Source: Nelumbo lutea (Eukaryota; Streptophyta; Magnoliopsida; Proteales; Nelumbonaceae). From it: a DNA stretch of 64,000 bases. Shown here piece by piece: positions 35,801 through 41,800 of this stretch. The DNA is taken from NCBI GenBank assembly GCA_022828595.1, contig JAKGHH010000005.1:52819655-52883654 (forward strand), in the 5' to 3' direction. The position numbers were made by a program, and so were the translations under genes. Positions within the stretch are counted from its first letter, which is position 1, and every line of letters starts with the position of its first letter. The notes beneath the pieces were generated by a model that was not told where the DNA came from, searched no databases, and worked only from the letters and a program-made list of their open reading frames with translations.

Positions 35801-38800
35801 CCCAACACCTGGATTATTGACTCTGGAGCCTCCGATCACATGACGGGAACTCCAGGTGTGTTTTCATCTCTCACTCATTGCTCAACATCACAATCTGTTA
35901 CCCTTGCTAATGGCTCCACATCATCTATCTGTGGTGTTGGTAATGTTGACCTAGACTGTTATGGGCCCGGAAATAGGATCTCGTCACAGGTCGGTCCACG
36001 GGGAAAACCTCATGTTTTCCCTTGTCCCTTCTTGATGAACCTATCTTGGTGCCTTTGGTGATTTGTTCAAGAGATCACCAACTCTCCTAATTCACTTCTT
36101 TTAACTGAATATTCGATATCTTTATTGACTGATAGCAGCTCCTTAAATAGGAGATTACAAGAGTCCTAATCTTAGGGAGTCTCCTTGCTGAATAGGGAGA
36201 CTTCCAATTCTATCTTGCTAAGGATAAGATAAGCTAATCCTAATCTGATAATAAGATAAACTAATCCTAATCTGATAACAAGATAAATTAATCCAATCTG
36301 ATAACCTACTAACAAGATAAGATAAGAACAAGCAAAATAAGCTAATCTAATCTAGATAAGGCTGCTGTTGCCGAACTGGGTAGGATGAGCATCACTGAAT
36401 CCTTGCTACTGCTGGAGGTGGGCCCGGGGCCTGTTGCTGCCGACGGCAATGGTACGTCTTCCCGAGGAAGGCGTCCATAACATTACTCCCCTCCTAGACT
36501 ACGAGCTTGTCCTCAAGCTCGAAAGCTGGATATGTGGCTTGGGAACTCTGCCAATGGGAGCCATGTGGCTTCGGCCGAAGCTAAATTACACCATTCTACC
36601 AAGACTTTAACAGCAGCACCAACAAAGAGCTTAGCTGACTGATGGGGAGCTCAGTACCAGTATCATCAGGAAACAAGTTGCATAAGATGTTGTTCTGAGG
36701 TCCTTCTTGAGAGCCATCAATCCCAAATAGGGGGCCCCATGAGCCATAACCATTGTTAATGGCATCCGATATTCCAGCAACAACTCCAACCATTAGATAA
36801 TCAGTGTCGTAGGAGGAATGAGAAGTGTAGTCCATTTGAAGAGGTACAGTTCCCCAAACTCTGTATCATCTGCAGCCTTTGAAGTTACAGTGAAGTTGGT
36901 GTCAACTCCTGCAAGAACTTTAAGAAGGCCTTGGAAGACGGCAAAAAGATGAGCTGAGACACCTCCTATCACCCAGAATTGTTTATTGCACCACCAATCC
37001 TAAATGCTAACACCGCTCCATCGGAGCTCAAGCACACCAGTGGCTATGATGGACAGGAAGAGGGCAATGAACCATATGCTAGCAAGATTATTCAGAGTGG
37101 GAATGATGAACTTTCCAGTGAGAGGACAGACAGCAGGAATGATGCAGTAGGCAAGCAAAGGAATGGAAGTTAAAGGGTAAACAATGGTGTTAGTATAGGC
37201 CAACCTCTCTAACCATTTTAGTTTTCCTCCATAGCCATACCATAGAGGGCAATGCCGACTAAGGAATATCTCAACTGATCCAAGAGCCCACCTGAGAACT
37301 TGGTGCAGACGATCTGAAAGATTTATAGGAGCTGAACCTTTAAATGCAGCTAGTTTAGGAACACAATACACCGACTTCCATCCTCTGCAGTGCATCTTGA
37401 ACCCTGTCAATATGTTTTCTGTGACTAAGCCATAAATCCATCCAAGCTCTTTTCCCCATTCAGTTTTCTCTTCATAGCCACAGCTAATAACATGAATAGC
37501 CTCCTTAATGAGGGTTGTGTTGTTGGTACCCTCAGGAAGACCACCTTCTTCCATAAGTGTGGAAGCAATGAAGGCAGGTGACTGTCCAAACCTCTTCTCA
37601 AAGTTTTTTTGAGACATGAGAAATGATTTCTCTAGCTCATCGTATCCTTCAAGCCCATCTTCAATCTCTTCAAGATCAAGGATAGGGGCAGAGCCTTTCT
37701 TGGAATAGTCCTTTGCCATCACTTTCGTCTTCTTGCTGTCAAACCCTCCAAACAAACTTCTTTCTCCCTTCTTTGATTTCAACTTTTTCCTTGATCCACC
37801 ATAACAACAGCAACACCAAGAAGGCCAGCAATCACAAGTCATCTTTGGTCTCTTTTCAAACACTGGTGGGTCATAGCCATGCAATGCTTGCCTGTTCAAG
37901 GCACAACCAGTTCCAACGTAGACTGGTCCTTGGATCCCATCCAAGCCTTTCTTGTTGATATCAAGGAACACTATATTGCGATTAGCGTATCTATCGTGGC
38001 GATCAATACCTTCGAACCTCTGTGGAAACTGGACATAACTTAGCTTCTTTCCAAGCTGAGGATCCATCAGAAAGCACATGGCTTCCCTTACAGCCTTGCT
38101 GTAAATCACATAGAGTGGAGGTGGCAGTAATTCTGCTAAACTATGCTGCCTTAATTTCTTTGTATGCAGAACCTCTAGTTGGTGTTGGACAAGCAATGAT
38201 GCTTTCTTCAAAGATTTTGGGAGACTTTAAAGGAATTTCTTTCGGTGTGCAATGGTCTCCATAAGGCTTTTCTTGTGTTGCTCCAGTTTCTCATGAAGTT
38301 TGTAGAGTTCTTTTCGCTGGAAAAGCTCAAAATTAAGTCGCCTTAGCATCAGGTCATGTGCATTGTCTTTTGATAGTACAGATCCCTTAATATCTTGAGG
38401 GGCTGAATTGAAAAACCCTTCCTCAGGCACAAGTTCAATATCCGGATACTTTGACTTGAAATCTTTGTGCACCTTTATGGCTTTCCCAAAATGAATTTTC
38501 TCATACATCAAATTGTGAAGCTGCAATGTAGTGAAATCTACTGGTTCCTTGGCACGTTCTGTTTCTGCTTTAACATGATCCTCTTCTAGCAATATAGAAC
38601 GATTTACCTTATCCCGGTCATCTGTCAGTTGATTCCGAAAAAACTGCTCGCAGTGATACAGCCAGCCTAAGGGGTCTCCATTGCCGTTGTACGACGGGAA
38701 TTCCAGCCTGCTATACTTGGGGATGACTATGGCTACCGGGGCGATGACCTGCTGTTCGCCGGACGACTCCGTCAAGTCTGGTCGGCGGCTGTTTGTGGTT

Positions 38801-41800
38801 ACAGCCCCTTCTGGATCCCTCTCCTTGTTAGAGAAATACGATTCCAACAAGCGTCGCAGCTCCCGGACATCGTCTTTGACCTCACGAACCTCCACGCAGG
38901 TTTCCACGAGCCTATGCTCCAGTTCGTGGACCTTGGATGATAGCTGCTCCAGATCTCCCATGACGGTAGGCTCTGATACCAAGTTGTTATGGGCCCGGAA
39001 ATAGGATCTCGTCACGGGTCGGTCCACGGGGAAAACCTCATGTTTTCCCTTGTCCCTTCTTGATGAACCTATCTTGGTGCCTTTGGTGATTTGTTCAAGA
39101 GATCACCAACTCTCCTAATTCACTTCTTTTAACTGAATATTCGATATCTTTATTGACTGATAGCAGCTCCTTAAATAGGAGATTACAAGAGTCCTAATCT
39201 TAGGGAGTCTCCTTGCTGAATAGGGAGACTTCCAATTCTATCTTGCTAAGGATAAGATAAGCTAATCCTAATCTGATAATAAGATAAACTAATCCTAATC
39301 TAATAACAAGATAAATTAATCCAATCTGATAACCTACTAACAAGATAAGATAAGAACAAGCAAAATAAGCTAATCTAATCTAGATAAGGTTGTTGTTGCC
39401 GAACTGGGTAGGATGAGCATCACTGAATCCTTGCTACTGCTGGCGATGGGCCTGGGGCCTGTTGCTGTCGGCGGCGATGGTACATCTTCCCGAGGAAGGC
39501 GTCCATAACATAGACCCTGTATCCCTATCCTCTGTTTTATATGTACCTAAGCTTCCATTTAATCTTATGTCTGTTAGTAAGCTGACCAAGTCCCTTAAGT
39601 GCTCCATCACATTTTACCCTTCTATGTGTGTTTTTTAGGATCTCGAGACGGGGATGAAGATTGGTGGAGGGCATGAAGCCAATGGACTGTATTATCTTGA
39701 TGGTGGTGGACGAACGTCAACGGCCCTTCAATCATCCATTTCTCCTCTCCAGTGGCATTGTAGATTTGGCCATCCTTCGCTGAAAGTGTTGCAGTCCTTA
39801 GTCCCTTCATTGAGTCAACTTTCTGTTTTAGTTTGAGTCATGTCAATTTGGGAAACACCATCGTGTTCCCTTTCGTTCTAGGGTCAATAACCATGTGTCG
39901 AGTCTTTTTTCTTTAATTCGTTCAGATGTTTGGGGTCCTTATAAAGTGATGTCATATAATGGATACCGATATTTTGTTATTTTTGTTGATCACTGTTCAA
40001 GAATGACGTAGGTCTATTTAATGGAAGAAAGAAGTGAATTATTTGCCATCTTCTAGAAATTTTACGCTGAGATCCGCAATCAATTTGGCGTTCACATAAA
40101 AATTTTCCGTTCTGATAATGGTCGTGAATACTTGTCTTCATCTTTTCAAGAATACTTGGACCAACATGGCATTATACACCAAACTTCATGTACCTACACT
40201 CCGCAAAAAAAATGGGGTTGCTGAGAGAAAGAACTGCCATCTTGTAGAAACGGCACGCTCCCTCATGCACCACATGAATGTTCCCAAAACCTTTTGGAGC
40301 GATGCAATGCTCACCTCTTGTTTCTTAATTAATTGGATGCCCACGTCTATCCTTGATGGTCGTTCTCCTTTTAGTGTCTTATTCCTCAACATGTCTCCAT
40401 TTCCGCTTTCTCCTCGGGTATTTGGGTGTGTCTGCTTCGTTCATAATCTGGGTCCCGAGACTGACAAGTTAGATGCACGTTCCCTGAAGTGTATCTTCCT
40501 TGGCTATTCCCGAACTCAGAAAGGGTACAAGTGTTATCATCCCAGTTCTCGTCGTTCCTTGGTATGTGTTGATATTACATTCTTCGAGTCTACTCCGTTC
40601 TTCATGGGGTCCGGTGCTGCTGCTTCCTCCACATCACCACCTCCTCTTCCTCTTCCTATGGCTGATCCACCTCCTCTGGTTCCAGTCATGCCTACGTCCT
40701 TGCCTCTGGTGCCACCGTCAGTTGACCATCCACCCATCCGTCACGTGTATACACATCGCCTGCATGTACCGGCTGCAGCTCCTCCCGCTTCATCACCGTC
40801 GATAGATCCAGCTCCAGCTCCGACACCAGCCTCCGACCTAGATCTTCCTATTGCCTTCTGGAAAGGTAAACGTACTTGCACCCTTCACCCTATTTCCAAT
40901 TTTGTTTCACTTACCCACCTCTCCGCCTCCCATCGCCAGTTCATCTCTTTGTTATCCTCCGTGGTTGTTCCTAAGGATGTCGAGGAAGCCCTTACCTCTC
41001 CAGAGTGGTGCCATGCTATGGAAGAAGAGCTCTCTGCTCTGCATCATAATCACACTTGGGATCTCACCGCTCTTCCTCCTGGGAAGCAAGTTGTCGGTTG
41101 TAAGTGGGTGTATAGTGTTAAGTACTTGCCAGATGGTCGTGTTGAGCGCCTAAAGGCGTAGCTGGTTGCCAAAGGGTACTCCCAAACCTATGGCATTGAC
41201 TACACAGAGACATTCTCCCCAGTTGCTAAGATAGGGTCAGTTCGTGTCGTCATCTCCCTTGCAACTATGTATGATTGGCCTCTCCATCATCCAGATATCA
41301 AAAATGCCTTTTTGCATGGTGATTTGCTCGAGGAGGTCTACATGGAGCAACCACCAGGGTTTATTGCTCAGGGGGAGGATGGTAAGGTATGCAGACTTAA
41401 GAAGGCTATTTATGGACTTAAACAGTCCCCTCGAGCATGGTTTGGTAGGTTCAGTGAAGTGGTCAAGAAGTTTGGTATGAAACAGTGCCAAGTTGATCAC
41501 TCTGTCTTCAGTTTTGACTCTTCGGTAGGCAAAATAATATTGGTGGTGTATGTGGATGATATCGTTGTGACTGGGAATGATAAAATGGGCATTGACAGAT
41601 TGAAGGCATTCCTACAAGAACACTTTCAGACAAAGGACCTTGGCAAGTTGAAATACTTTTTGGGCATAGAGGTAGCAAGATCTAAGCATGGCATTAATTT
41701 GTGTCAGAGGAAATATGTGCTTGATTTATTGGAAGAAACAGGGTGGTTGGGAAATAAACCGGCTGAGACACCTATGGAAACAAATACGAGGCTGAGCAGT

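Larger units (their letters stand above)
35957..39510 (-). mobile_element. Non-autonomous gypsy-type element carrying a THO5-CesA-THO5 chimera
   Basis: LTRs at 35957-36482 and 38985-39510 (526 bp each, eleven differences by eye, about 2%) are flanked by TAGAC at 35952-35956 and 39511-39515. On the minus strand the primer-binding site TGGTATCAGAGCC follows the right LTR, and a polypurine tract AGGAGGGGAG precedes the left LTR. The inside runs gag 5' part, THO5 segment, CesA segment, second THO5 segment, chromodomain tail. It has no protease, reverse transcriptase or integrase core, so it would need enzymes from relatives such as 51606-56593. It lies inside the copia element, which lies inside a LINE in NFU intron 1. 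Confidence 0.95.

Noticed and set aside
37000..38211. A real cellulose synthase gene
   Set aside because: It is an internal, intronless segment with no start, no N-terminal zinc domain and no proper C-terminus, fused to THO5 and gag inside an LTR element, and has a stop, a frame break and a TED-to-TEN change.
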